From Acidobacteriota bacterium (GTDB lineage Bacteria > Acidobacteriota > Terriglobia > Terriglobales > SCQP01), in the NCBI GenBank assembly GCA_021818645.1, contig JAKATS010000006.1, forward strand, positions 1 to 13,843: a DNA stretch of 13,843 nt, read 5' to 3'. Below, piece after piece: positions 7,860 through 13,718 of the stretch. Both the position numbers and the translations under genes were made by a program. The number at the start of each line of letters is the position of its first letter. Position 1 is the first letter of the stretch. The notes beneath the pieces were generated by a model that was given only the letters and a program-made list of their open reading frames with translations, was not told the DNA's origin and ran no database searches.

Positions 7860-8831
7860 TCAATCCTGATTCTGCCGCCAGCGCGCCACCTGACCTTCCG
7901 GTTCCCAGGTCAGATTTCGCACCGGATCCACAATGGCGTCCATTTCCGCCCGGATTTCCGGCACAATGGCCATGCTCGCCGCAGCCACATTAGCCGCCAC
8001 CTGCTCCGGCCGCGTCATGCCGATCAATGTGCTGGCAATGCCGCCATGATCCAGACAATGCCGCAGCGCCAGCATGGGCAGATCATATCCCCGCGACTCC
8101 GCCAGATCGAGCAGCCGCTGTCCGGCCGCCAGCACCGCTTTCGGCGCCGGATGCCAGACGGGAGGTCCCAGCCGGGTTAACACGCCCATATGCAGCGGGG
8201 AAGCATTCAGCAGCCCGACCTGCCGCGCCTGAGCCAGCGGCAAAAGCCGTTCGTCGAGTTGGGAAATCATCAGATTGAAATGGCAGTACGACAACACCAC
8301 GTCAATTTCGGCCGACTCCACCACTTCGGCAAGTACTTCCAACGGATAGCCGGAAACCCCGATCGCCCGCGCCTTGCCTTCTTCCCGCAGCCGGATCAGC
8401 GCCGGCAAGGTCTCTTCCAGAATCTGTTCCCGCCGGCCAAACTCAATATCGTGCGCCAGCAGAATATCCACATAATCGGTGCGCAGCCGGCGCAATGACA
8501 TTTCGCAACTGGCGCGCACCCGCGCCGCGGAAAAATCAAATTCATCGCGGCCATAGCGGCCGCATTTCGTCTGCAGCACGACTTTGGAACGGCGGCCGGC
8601 CAGCAGTTCGCCCAGCCGCAATTCCGAAAGTCCATCGCCGTAATAAGGCGAAGTGTCAAAAAAGTGGATGCCTAATTCCAGCGCCAGTGCGACCGCCCGC
8701 TCGGCCGCGGCCATTTCCAGTGGCTCATAGAGGCCGCCTAAAGGCGCGCCGCCAAAGCCCAGCGCCGAGACGCGCAATTCCGTGCGGCCCAGCCGGCGCG
8801 GTTCCTGCAGGAGAGTGGAGAGGTTGCCCAT
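7860..8831 (-). CDS. Aldo/keto reductase, L-galactose/L-fucose dehydrogenase-like
   Basis: A 323-residue cytoplasmic NAD(P)-dependent aldo/keto reductase. The catalytic tetrad is visible: Asp59 (FFDTSPYYG), Tyr64, Lys89 (QTKCGRY) and His127 (AHDIEFG). Beyond family-wide motifs it shares distinctive blocks with plant-type L-galactose dehydrogenase as I recall it: TKCGRY, FDFSAARVR, DYVDILLAHDIEFG, VLSYCHFN, GPPVWHPAP and, near the end, VRNLTW. Such enzymes oxidise L-galactose or its 6-deoxy analogue L-fucose at C1 to the lactone. The ATG at 8831 has AGGA 7 bases upstream. It is the first gene of the leftward operon, with the GH95-like enzyme 50 bp downstream, which fits release of L-fucose or L-galactose followed by oxidation. 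An operator-like site lies 11 bp before the start codon. A general sugar or D-threo-aldose dehydrogenase role cannot be excluded. Confidence 0.87.
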   Translation of the reverse strand: MGNLSTLLQEPRRLGRTELRVSALGFGGAPLGGLYEPLEMAAAERAVALALELGIHFFDTSPYYGDGLSELRLGELLAGRRSKVVLQTKCGRYGRDEFDFSAARVRASCEMSLRRLRTDYVDILLAHDIEFGRREQILEETLPALIRLREEGKARAIGVSGYPLEVLAEVVESAEIDVVLSYCHFNLMISQLDERLLPLAQARQVGLLNASPLHMGVLTRLGPPVWHPAPKAVLAAGQRLLDLAESRGYDLPMLALRHCLDHGGIASTLIGMTRPEQVAANVAAASMAIVPEIRAEMDAIVDPVRNLTWEPEGQVARWRQNQD

Positions 8832-8842
8832 TTATCCGTCCT

Positions 8843-8854
8843 GGTTACGTTAAC
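8843..8854. promoter_or_regulatory. LacI-type operator-like site before the aldo/keto reductase
   Basis: Read on the minus strand this is GTTAACGTAACC, matching the site at 5090 (GTTAACGATACC) in 10 of 12 positions. It is 11 bp from the aldo/keto reductase ATG and overlaps the proposed -10 box. It is about 114 bp from the lacI-type start, so it would mainly control the leftward operon. Confidence 0.5.
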
Positions 8855-8878
8855 ACATACCGATTTTCCGGCAAGCAA
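8850..8878 (-). promoter_or_regulatory. Candidate promoter of the aldo/keto reductase-hydrolase operon
   Basis: On the minus strand TTGCTT (8873-8878) and TGTTAA (8850-8855) are separated by 17 bases. Both boxes are imperfect. The -10 overlaps the operator-like site, an arrangement suited to repression by steric exclusion. The leader would be about 10 bases. Confidence 0.33.
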
Positions 8879-8951
8879 AAAATTAATAAACCTCGCATGA
8901 AGATGGTCACGGCGCCGGGCCCAACTTCGCCGGCGACCACGCGCCCTGCCG

Positions 8952-8957
8952 TACAAT
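8952..8957 (+). promoter_or_regulatory. Candidate -10 box of the lacI-kduI-kduD operon; leaderless start
   Basis: TACAAT ends 10 bases before the repressor ATG, so transcription would start within about 3-6 bases of the start codon. There is no Shine-Dalgarno sequence before the ATG. Together these suggest a leaderless or nearly leaderless mRNA. No good -35 box is visible at the matching distance. Confidence 0.42.
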
Positions 8958-8967
8958 AGGGCTTGCC

Positions 8968-9993
8968 ATGGCGCGCCGCCCTGCTTCCGCTTCCGCTACC
9001 ATTCTCGACATTGCCCGCGAACTGGGCGTTTCGGCCATGACCGTCTCCCGCGCCTTGCGCGGCCGCCCGGAGGTGCAGCCTCGCACCCGCGAGCGCGTGC
9101 ATCAGGTTGCCCAACGCCTGGGCTATCGCCCTCATCGCTGGGCCCGCAGCCTGGTGAGCCGCCGATCCTGGATTATCGGCATCGTCATTCCCGACATCAG
9201 TCACGGCTACTTTGCCGAAATCACCGGGGGCGTCGAGCCCGTCATCGAAGCCGCCGGCTATGATCTGCTGCTCTGCCATTCCCGCCGCGATCCCGAACGC
9301 GAGCGCCAGGAAATGAATATGCTGCTGGAAAGCCGCGTGGATGGCCTGATTGTTGCATCCGAACAGCCCGACCCGGAATTTTTCCGCGCTCTGCTCGCCC
9401 GCCGCACCCCCCTGGTGCTGGTGGACCGCTATTTCCCCGGCTTGCGCCTGCCCTCGGTGCGGGTGGATGACGTGGCCGTCGGCCGCCTGGCCACCCAGTA
9501 CCTGCTGCGGCTGGGCCATCGCCGCATCGCCCATCTGCATGGCCCCGCGCTCAGTCCCTCCGAGCTGCGCCTGCGCGGTTATCGCCAGGCCATGCGCCAG
9601 CGCCGGATTGCCGTACCCACCGCCTGGGTGATCGGCGGCGCTTTTGATATCGCCAGCGGCGCACAGGCGATGAAGCAGTTATTGCGCCTGCGCCCGCGGC
9701 CCACGGCGGTATTTGCCGCGAATGATCCCATGGCATTTGGCGCGATCCAGGCCTGCCGGGAAGCCGACATCGCCGTGCCGCGGGAAATCTCGATTGTGGG
9801 CGCCGGCAACATCGAGGGCGATCACCACCCCAATCCTTATCTGACCACCATGGATTGGCCGCGCATGGAACTGGGGCAGCAAGCGGGGCAGCTGCTGCTC
9901 AAGCTCATCGCCCAGCCCGAACGCGCCCTGGCCGATATCATTTACCGGCCCGCGCTGCTGGAGCGCCAATCCACCGCTCCGCCACTGATGTAA
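8968..9993 (+). CDS. LacI-family transcriptional regulator
   Basis: A 341-residue repressor. The N-terminal helix-turn-helix covers about residues 11-31 (ATILDIARELGVSAMTVSRALRG, of which VSAMTVSRAL is the recognition-helix region). It is followed by the hinge segment GYRPHRWARSL (about 50-60) and a periplasmic-binding-protein-like ligand domain starting at IIGIVIPDISHGYFAEI and including GLIVASEQ, VDRYFPG, VRVDDVAVGR and AVFAANDPMAFGA. The specificity-setting pair at the start of the recognition helix is Ala23-Met24. GntR, which also has Met at the second position, binds a GTTAC-type operator, which agrees with the GTTAnCGnTAAC-like sites found here. It heads an operon with the kduI- and kduD-like genes (5 bp, then 20 bp gaps) and is divergent from the aldo/keto reductase. 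The inducer is probably a sugar or sugar acid of the pathway. Its identity cannot be read from the sequence. Confidence 0.93.
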   Translation: MARRPASASATILDIARELGVSAMTVSRALRGRPEVQPRTRERVHQVAQRLGYRPHRWARSLVSRRSWIIGIVIPDISHGYFAEITGGVEPVIEAAGYDLLLCHSRRDPERERQEMNMLLESRVDGLIVASEQPDPEFFRALLARRTPLVLVDRYFPGLRLPSVRVDDVAVGRLATQYLLRLGHRRIAHLHGPALSPSELRLRGYRQAMRQRRIAVPTAWVIGGAFDIASGAQAMKQLLRLRPRPTAVFAANDPMAFGAIQACREADIAVPREISIVGAGNIEGDHHPNPYLTTMDWPRMELGQQAGQLLLKLIAQPERALADIIYRPALLERQSTAPPLM

Positions 9994-9998
9994 TTTTT

Positions 9999-10832
9999 AT
10001 GTCAACCCAAACCGACTCTTTGGTTTTCCGCCGCACTCAGGCCCGTGCAGGCCGCCACATTGCGATTTCGCCCGCCAACAGCGCCACCCGTCATCTCAGC
10101 TACGGCCGCATTCGCCTCACCTCGTCTCAGCCCACCAGCGAGTTCGATAACCGGGATGAGGAAACCGGCTTCATCGTTGTTTCCGGCCAGGTCACGATCA
10201 CGGCCCGCGATCGGCAATTTTCGCTCAAGCGTTTCGATGCGATCTATGTTCCACGCGGCTCGCACATCAAAATTACTGCAGCTTCACCGGCGGCCGATGT
10301 GGCCGAATTTTCCGCCCCGGTTGCCGCCGAGTATCCCATGCAGGTGGTACGGTATGCGGACATTCTCCGCGATCCAGGCTTGCACTTCACCGCCGGCGGC
10401 CCTGCCTGTTCGCGCGAGCTGCATATGATGCTGGGTAAAAATATTCAGGCCGGCCGCCTGGTCGCCGGCTTTACTTTTTCCGAGCCGGGAAACTGGACCA
10501 GCTGGCCGCCGCATGAACATGCCGATCTGCTGGAGGAAATTTACGTATATTTCGATATGCCGCCTCCGGCTTTCGCCGTGCAGCTGGTCTATACCGATTC
10601 CGATACGCCGCTCGCCGCCACCATCGTTCGCGACGGCGACGCCGTGGTCATGCCCTCGGGGTATCATCCCAATGTCGCCTGCCCCGGACACCGGGTGGGT
10701 TTCATCTGGGCCATGGCGGCGCATGAAGAGTCCGCCGGCCGGCAATTCGGAGTCGTCCATATCCAGCCGGGATTTGAAACCGGCGGCTCGGGTCTTGAAA
10801 GCGGCCGCAATCCCGCGTCTTCCGCCCGCTAA
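9999..10832 (+). CDS. kduI: KduI/IolB-family isomerase (5-keto-4-deoxyuronate isomerase-like)
   Basis: A 277-residue double-cupin protein, nearly the length of E. coli KduI (278). KduI converts 5-keto-4-deoxyuronate, the product of polysaccharide lyases, to 2,5-diketo-3-deoxygluconate. The expected metal ligands are in place: His172, His174 and Glu179 in PPHEHADLLEEIYVYFDM and His223 in SGYHPN, at KduI-like spacing. Other blocks (GNWTSWPPHEH, YTDSDTPLAATIV, GDAVVMPSGYHP) look more like IolB, 5-deoxy-glucuronate isomerase. The kduD-type gene 20 bp downstream favours a KduI role, but I cannot exclude an IolB-like or new substrate. The ATG at 9999 is used: an in-frame start at 9855 would lie inside the repressor gene and add 48 low-complexity residues. 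The gene starts 5 bases after the repressor stop without a clear Shine-Dalgarno sequence, so translation is probably coupled. Confidence 0.8.
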   Translation: MSTQTDSLVFRRTQARAGRHIAISPANSATRHLSYGRIRLTSSQPTSEFDNRDEETGFIVVSGQVTITARDRQFSLKRFDAIYVPRGSHIKITAASPAADVAEFSAPVAAEYPMQVVRYADILRDPGLHFTAGGPACSRELHMMLGKNIQAGRLVAGFTFSEPGNWTSWPPHEHADLLEEIYVYFDMPPPAFAVQLVYTDSDTPLAATIVRDGDAVVMPSGYHPNVACPGHRVGFIWAMAAHEESAGRQFGVVHIQPGFETGGSGLESGRNPASSAR

Positions 10833-10852
10833 CCCCGGCGGAGCAGCGGGTC

Positions 10853-11623
10853 ATGATCATGGGATACGCATCTCCATTCTCCCTGACTGGAAAAGTCGCA
10901 CTGGTTACCGGATCGCGCCAGGGCCTGGGCGCAGCCATGGCGCTCGCGCTGGCCGAAGCGGGTGCGGATGTATTCTGCCATGGCCGGCACGCCGATCCCG
11001 GCGATATCTGTGATCGCATCCGCCAACTCGGCCGCCAGTCCATCTACATTCCGGGCGATGTTGCGGATGAAGCATTTTGCCAGGATCTTATGGCCCGGGC
11101 GCTCACTGCCTTCGGCCGGCTCGACATTCTGATCAATAATGCCGGCACCATTCGCCGCGCACCCGCAGCGGAATATGCGCTGGCGGACTGGGACGCGGTG
11201 ATCTCGGTCAACCTGCGATCCATTTTTCAGCTATCGCAACTGGCGGCCCGGCATATGCTGGTGCGCGGCAGCGGCAAAATCATCAATATCGCCTCGTTGC
11301 TTTCGTTTCAGGGCGGGATTCTGGTGCCTGCCTATGCCGCGGCCAAGGGCGGCGTGGCCCAACTCACCAAAGCCCTGGCCAACGAATGGGCCGTGCGCGG
11401 CATTAATGTCAACGCCCTGGCCCCCGGATACATGGAAACCGCCAACACCGCCGCTTTGCGCGCCGACCCGGTTCGCCATCGCCAGATTCTCGAACGCATT
11501 CCCGCCGGCCGCTGGGGCCGGCCCGAGGATGTCGCGGGCGCCGCGGTTTTTCTCAGCTCCGCCGCCGCCGATTACATCCACGGCCAGGTGCTGGCCGTGG
11601 ATGGAGGCTGGCTGTCTCGTTAA
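10853..11623 (+). CDS. kduD: KduD-type short-chain dehydrogenase (2-dehydro-3-deoxy-gluconate 5-dehydrogenase-like)
   Basis: A 256-residue classical SDR. The NAD-binding motif is TGSRQGLG (19-26), NNAG is at 95-98, and the catalytic residues are Asn120, Ser148, Tyr161 and Lys165 (YAAAK). Several blocks match KduD as I recall it from E. coli: PFSLTGKVALVTG, INIASLLSFQGGI, NEWAVRGINVNALAPGYM, RIPAGRWGRPEDV and the C-terminal VDGGWLSR. KduD interconverts 2,5-diketo-3-deoxygluconate and 2-keto-3-deoxygluconate, so it follows directly on KduI. The ATG at 10853 has GGAG 9 bases upstream. A second ATG at 10859 is less well spaced. It is the third gene of the repressor operon. 2-keto-3-deoxy-L-fuconate dehydrogenases belong to the same superfamily, so a deoxyfuconate role is a possible alternative given the neighbouring fucosidase-like enzyme. 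Confidence 0.88.
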   Translation: MIMGYASPFSLTGKVALVTGSRQGLGAAMALALAEAGADVFCHGRHADPGDICDRIRQLGRQSIYIPGDVADEAFCQDLMARALTAFGRLDILINNAGTIRRAPAAEYALADWDAVISVNLRSIFQLSQLAARHMLVRGSGKIINIASLLSFQGGILVPAYAAAKGGVAQLTKALANEWAVRGINVNALAPGYMETANTAALRADPVRHRQILERIPAGRWGRPEDVAGAAVFLSSAAADYIHGQVLAVDGGWLSR

Positions 11624-11634
11624 ATTTCAGAAAC

Positions 11635-11646
11635 GTTAACGAAAAC
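11635..11646. promoter_or_regulatory. LacI-type operator-like site before the medium-chain dehydrogenase
   Basis: GTTAACGAAAAC, continued by AT, shares GTTA, the central CG and AACAT with the best copy at 5106 (GTTAGCGATAACAT). It also contains the exact palindrome CGTTAACG (11634-11641). It lies 8 bp upstream of a consensus TATAAT, where a bound repressor would cover the spacer of the promoter. Confidence 0.52.
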
Positions 11647-11654
11647 ATTCCGTC

Positions 11655-11660
11655 TATAAT
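11655..11660 (+). promoter_or_regulatory. Consensus -10 box of the dehydrogenase-GH43 operon
   Basis: TATAAT matches the consensus exactly and lies 20 bases before the ATG at 11681. This gives a leader of roughly 14 bases without a Shine-Dalgarno sequence. No convincing -35 box is seen: the corresponding region holds the operator-like site. It marks an internal promoter separating the dehydrogenase gene from the upstream kduD-type gene. Confidence 0.5.
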
Positions 11661-11680
11661 CAAGACTTGCTTTCGCCGCC

Positions 11681-12709
11681 ATGGCCTCCCGCATGACCAC
11701 CGCCGATTTGCGCCTGGTGCCCGCCGGGCATCCCCGCGCGCAGCGGGTCGCGGTGCTCGAGGCTCCGCGCCGGCTGACGCTGGCCTATGCCGAAATCCCT
11801 GAACCCGGCCCCGGCGAGGTGCGGATCCAGGTGCACTGGGTTGGCGTCTGCGGCTCCGATATTGAGGCGTTTCGCGGCACCCGCCAGCCGGAATTTCTCA
11901 CCACTCCCGCCCGGCTGGGCCACGAAGTCGCCGGCACCATTGATGCGGTGGGCGCCGGTGTCGAAGGCCTCCGGCCCGGAGACCGGGTAGTTTGCCGCTA
12001 CGTCTGGGGCGCCTTTGCCGCATTCATCGTCTGCCGTCCCTTCAATCTGCTGCGTCTGCCCGATGCCATGCCGCTGCGCGACGCCAGCCTGATTGAAGTG
12101 CTGCCCGGCATTCTGCATGCCGCCGAGCTAGGCGCGATTGACTCGAACCAACGCGTGCTGATCATGGGTCAGGGGGTCAGCGGACTCATCATGACCCAGG
12201 TGGCGCGCCTGTTCAGCCCCAGGGCTTTGGCCGTCACCGATCTCAAGCCGCGCAATCTTGAGCTGGCCCGCCGTTATGGCGCCACTCATACCTATCAGAT
12301 GCCCGGCTCCGATACTCCCACCATGGCCATCGCCGGCGCAGATTTTCCGGAGGGGTTTGAAGTTGTGATTCCCTGCCTGCTGGAAGGCGACGGAATGGCC
12401 GACGCCATTCATTGCGCCGCATTTGGCGGGCGCATCGTGCTGTATGGCTGTATCGGCATGTGCCATAAGCCGCTGGATTTTTTCAGAGTCCATCGCCAGC
12501 GACTCGATATTTTTTCCACTGAACCCAAGCGGGATATTGATATGCGCCGCTGGTTTGAGGAGGGCCTGCGGCTGGTGGAGCAGGGGTTAGTCAACACCGG
12601 CGAGATCGTCACTCATGAAGTGCCGCTGAGCAGGATTCAACAGGCATTCGAGCTGCGCGACGATGCCGCCGGCGATGCCATCCACGTATTGGTCAACTGT
12701 CAGGCCTGA
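11681..12709 (+). CDS. Zinc-type medium-chain dehydrogenase without the structural-zinc lobe
   Basis: A 342-residue medium-chain alcohol/polyol dehydrogenase. Catalytic-zinc ligands are visible as Cys57 (VGVCGSD), His81-Glu82 (GHEVAG) and probably Glu139 (LIEVLPGILHA). The nucleotide-binding motif is GQGVSG (163-168), and Asp187 at the end of the second strand (VTDLKPRN) favours NAD over NADP. The four-cysteine structural-zinc loop, expected between the GHE motif and Glu139, is missing. Only Cys105 and Cys118 lie there, and the interval is shorter than in typical members. A sugar-acid or polyol substrate is likely from context. L-galactonate 5-dehydrogenase (YjjN/LgoD of E. coli) is one known activity in this superfamily that would fit the upstream L-galactose-dehydrogenase-like enzyme, but this is inference. 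A second ATG lies at 11693, and neither start has a Shine-Dalgarno sequence. It is followed after 11 bp by the GH43-like gene. Confidence 0.85.
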   Translation: MASRMTTADLRLVPAGHPRAQRVAVLEAPRRLTLAYAEIPEPGPGEVRIQVHWVGVCGSDIEAFRGTRQPEFLTTPARLGHEVAGTIDAVGAGVEGLRPGDRVVCRYVWGAFAAFIVCRPFNLLRLPDAMPLRDASLIEVLPGILHAAELGAIDSNQRVLIMGQGVSGLIMTQVARLFSPRALAVTDLKPRNLELARRYGATHTYQMPGSDTPTMAIAGADFPEGFEVVIPCLLEGDGMADAIHCAAFGGRIVLYGCIGMCHKPLDFFRVHRQRLDIFSTEPKRDIDMRRWFEEGLRLVEQGLVNTGEIVTHEVPLSRIQQAFELRDDAAGDAIHVLVNCQA

Positions 12710-12720
12710 AGGAGCTTCGC

Positions 12721-13698
12721 ATGAAAATATTCATCCTCTGGCTGGGGCTGTTTTCCGGGGCGGTACCCGTCCGGCATCATTTTTTACCCTGGAGCAGGCT
12801 CCGCAACCCGGTGCTCTCCTACCCGCATTGGTCCATCAAGGACCCCGCCATGGCCTGGCATCAGGGCCGGTTTTATGTCTTCTTCTCCGCTTTTTACCAG
12901 GATCGCGGCCAGGTCCGCAGCCACGTGGTTGAGGTTTCAACCCGCGATTTTCTGCATTTTTCCCGGCCCCTGCTCGACCTTTCCGGCCGCCGCCAGGGTT
13001 TTGACGGCATGTGCTCGCCCGACGTGCGCCGCATGCGCGGAGGCCGCTATGAACTCTCGTTCAACTCCTGGGGCGATGCGCGGCGCCATCCCAATCAGCT
13101 TTTTTATATGACTTCGCGCGACCTCATCCACTGGTCGCCGCGGCATGCGCTCGCTGCCCGGCTCTCCCGTGGCCGCCGCGCCATTGATTCCGCCCTCGCC
13201 TACACCGGGCATCGCTATTATTTGATCTGGAAGCAGAGCTGGCATCATATGCGGCCGCGCCTGGCCAGCGCGCCCCACCTGCGCGGCCCCTGGCATTGGG
13301 TGGGCAGCGGCCGGCCGCAATTGCTCATGGCCAATGGCCGGGGGGACGGCTTGACCCACGAAAATTTCACCTTTTCGCGCATCGGCGGCCGCTGGCGTCT
13401 GCTGGCAAGCGACTACGGTCATGGCGTGCGCCATCAGGTGCTTTACACCCAGTCCCATCCCGGCAACTGGCTGGCCTGGGGCGCGGGATATGATCTCAAG
13501 CTCGCCCGCCAGGGCTTTAATCATCGCGCTGACGATGCCGGCGCCCTTTATAACTGGCGCCGGCATGACGGCTATGTTTATATCATTTACGCCGGCCGCA
13601 ACGATATCCGTTCCTTCCGTCATCGTGGCTGGAACCGGCTGGCGTTGTCGCGTTCGCGCGATCTCCACACCTGGTATCCCGCCGGCGCTGTGAAATAA
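12721..13698 (+). CDS. GH43-like five-bladed beta-propeller glycoside hydrolase, probably secreted
   Basis: A 325-residue protein starting with a hydrophobic stretch (IFILWLGLFSGAVPV, residues 3-17), a likely signal peptide without a clear cleavage site. The rest has the repeated pattern of glycosidase propellers of the GH43/GH32 fold: SIKDPAMAWHQGRFYVFFSA (38-57), FDGMCSPDVRRM (94-105), SRDLIHWSP (132-140), IDSALAYTGHRYYLIW (155-170), LTHENFTFSRIGGRWRLLAS (211-230) and SRDLHTWYP. Acidic residues at the usual GH43 catalytic positions are present: Asp41 as base, Asp156 as modulator and Glu214 as acid, with Asp101 in an SPD motif. Members act on arabinosyl, xylosyl or galactosyl linkages. I cannot assign a subfamily. 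AAGGAG lies 6 bases before the ATG, the best ribosome site on the plus strand. It is only 11 bp after the dehydrogenase, so the two are cotranscribed. Confidence 0.8.
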   Translation: MKIFILWLGLFSGAVPVRHHFLPWSRLRNPVLSYPHWSIKDPAMAWHQGRFYVFFSAFYQDRGQVRSHVVEVSTRDFLHFSRPLLDLSGRRQGFDGMCSPDVRRMRGGRYELSFNSWGDARRHPNQLFYMTSRDLIHWSPRHALAARLSRGRRAIDSALAYTGHRYYLIWKQSWHHMRPRLASAPHLRGPWHWVGSGRPQLLMANGRGDGLTHENFTFSRIGGRWRLLASDYGHGVRHQVLYTQSHPGNWLAWGAGYDLKLARQGFNHRADDAGALYNWRRHDGYVYIIYAGRNDIRSFRHRGWNRLALSRSRDLHTWYPAGAVK

Positions 13699-13718
13699 AA
13701 CGGCCAACCTGATTCCCC

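Noticed and set aside
8175..8186. GTTAACACG sequence inside the aldo/keto reductase gene as a further operator
   Set aside because: It keeps only one half-site, lacks a second matching half at the right spacing, and lies inside a coding region.
8905..8938. G+C-rich imperfect inverted repeat in the divergent intergenic region
   Set aside because: The arms match only in short blocks (GGTC/GACC ends and interrupted G+C pairs), which is expected by chance at this base composition.
8845..9540. 231-codon open frame on the minus strand opposite the lacI-type gene
   Set aside because: It is opposite a well-supported LacI-family gene, has no family motifs and has a composition typical of antisense frames in G+C-rich DNA.
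9855..9998. 48-residue N-terminal extension of the KduI-like protein
   Set aside because: It overlaps the end of the lacI-type gene and is low-complexity Ala/Arg-rich. The ATG at 9999 gives the normal family length.
12937..13707. 256-codon open frame on the minus strand opposite the GH43-like gene
   Set aside because: The plus-strand frame has a ribosome site, propeller repeats and catalytic-position acids. The antisense frame shows no recognisable domain.
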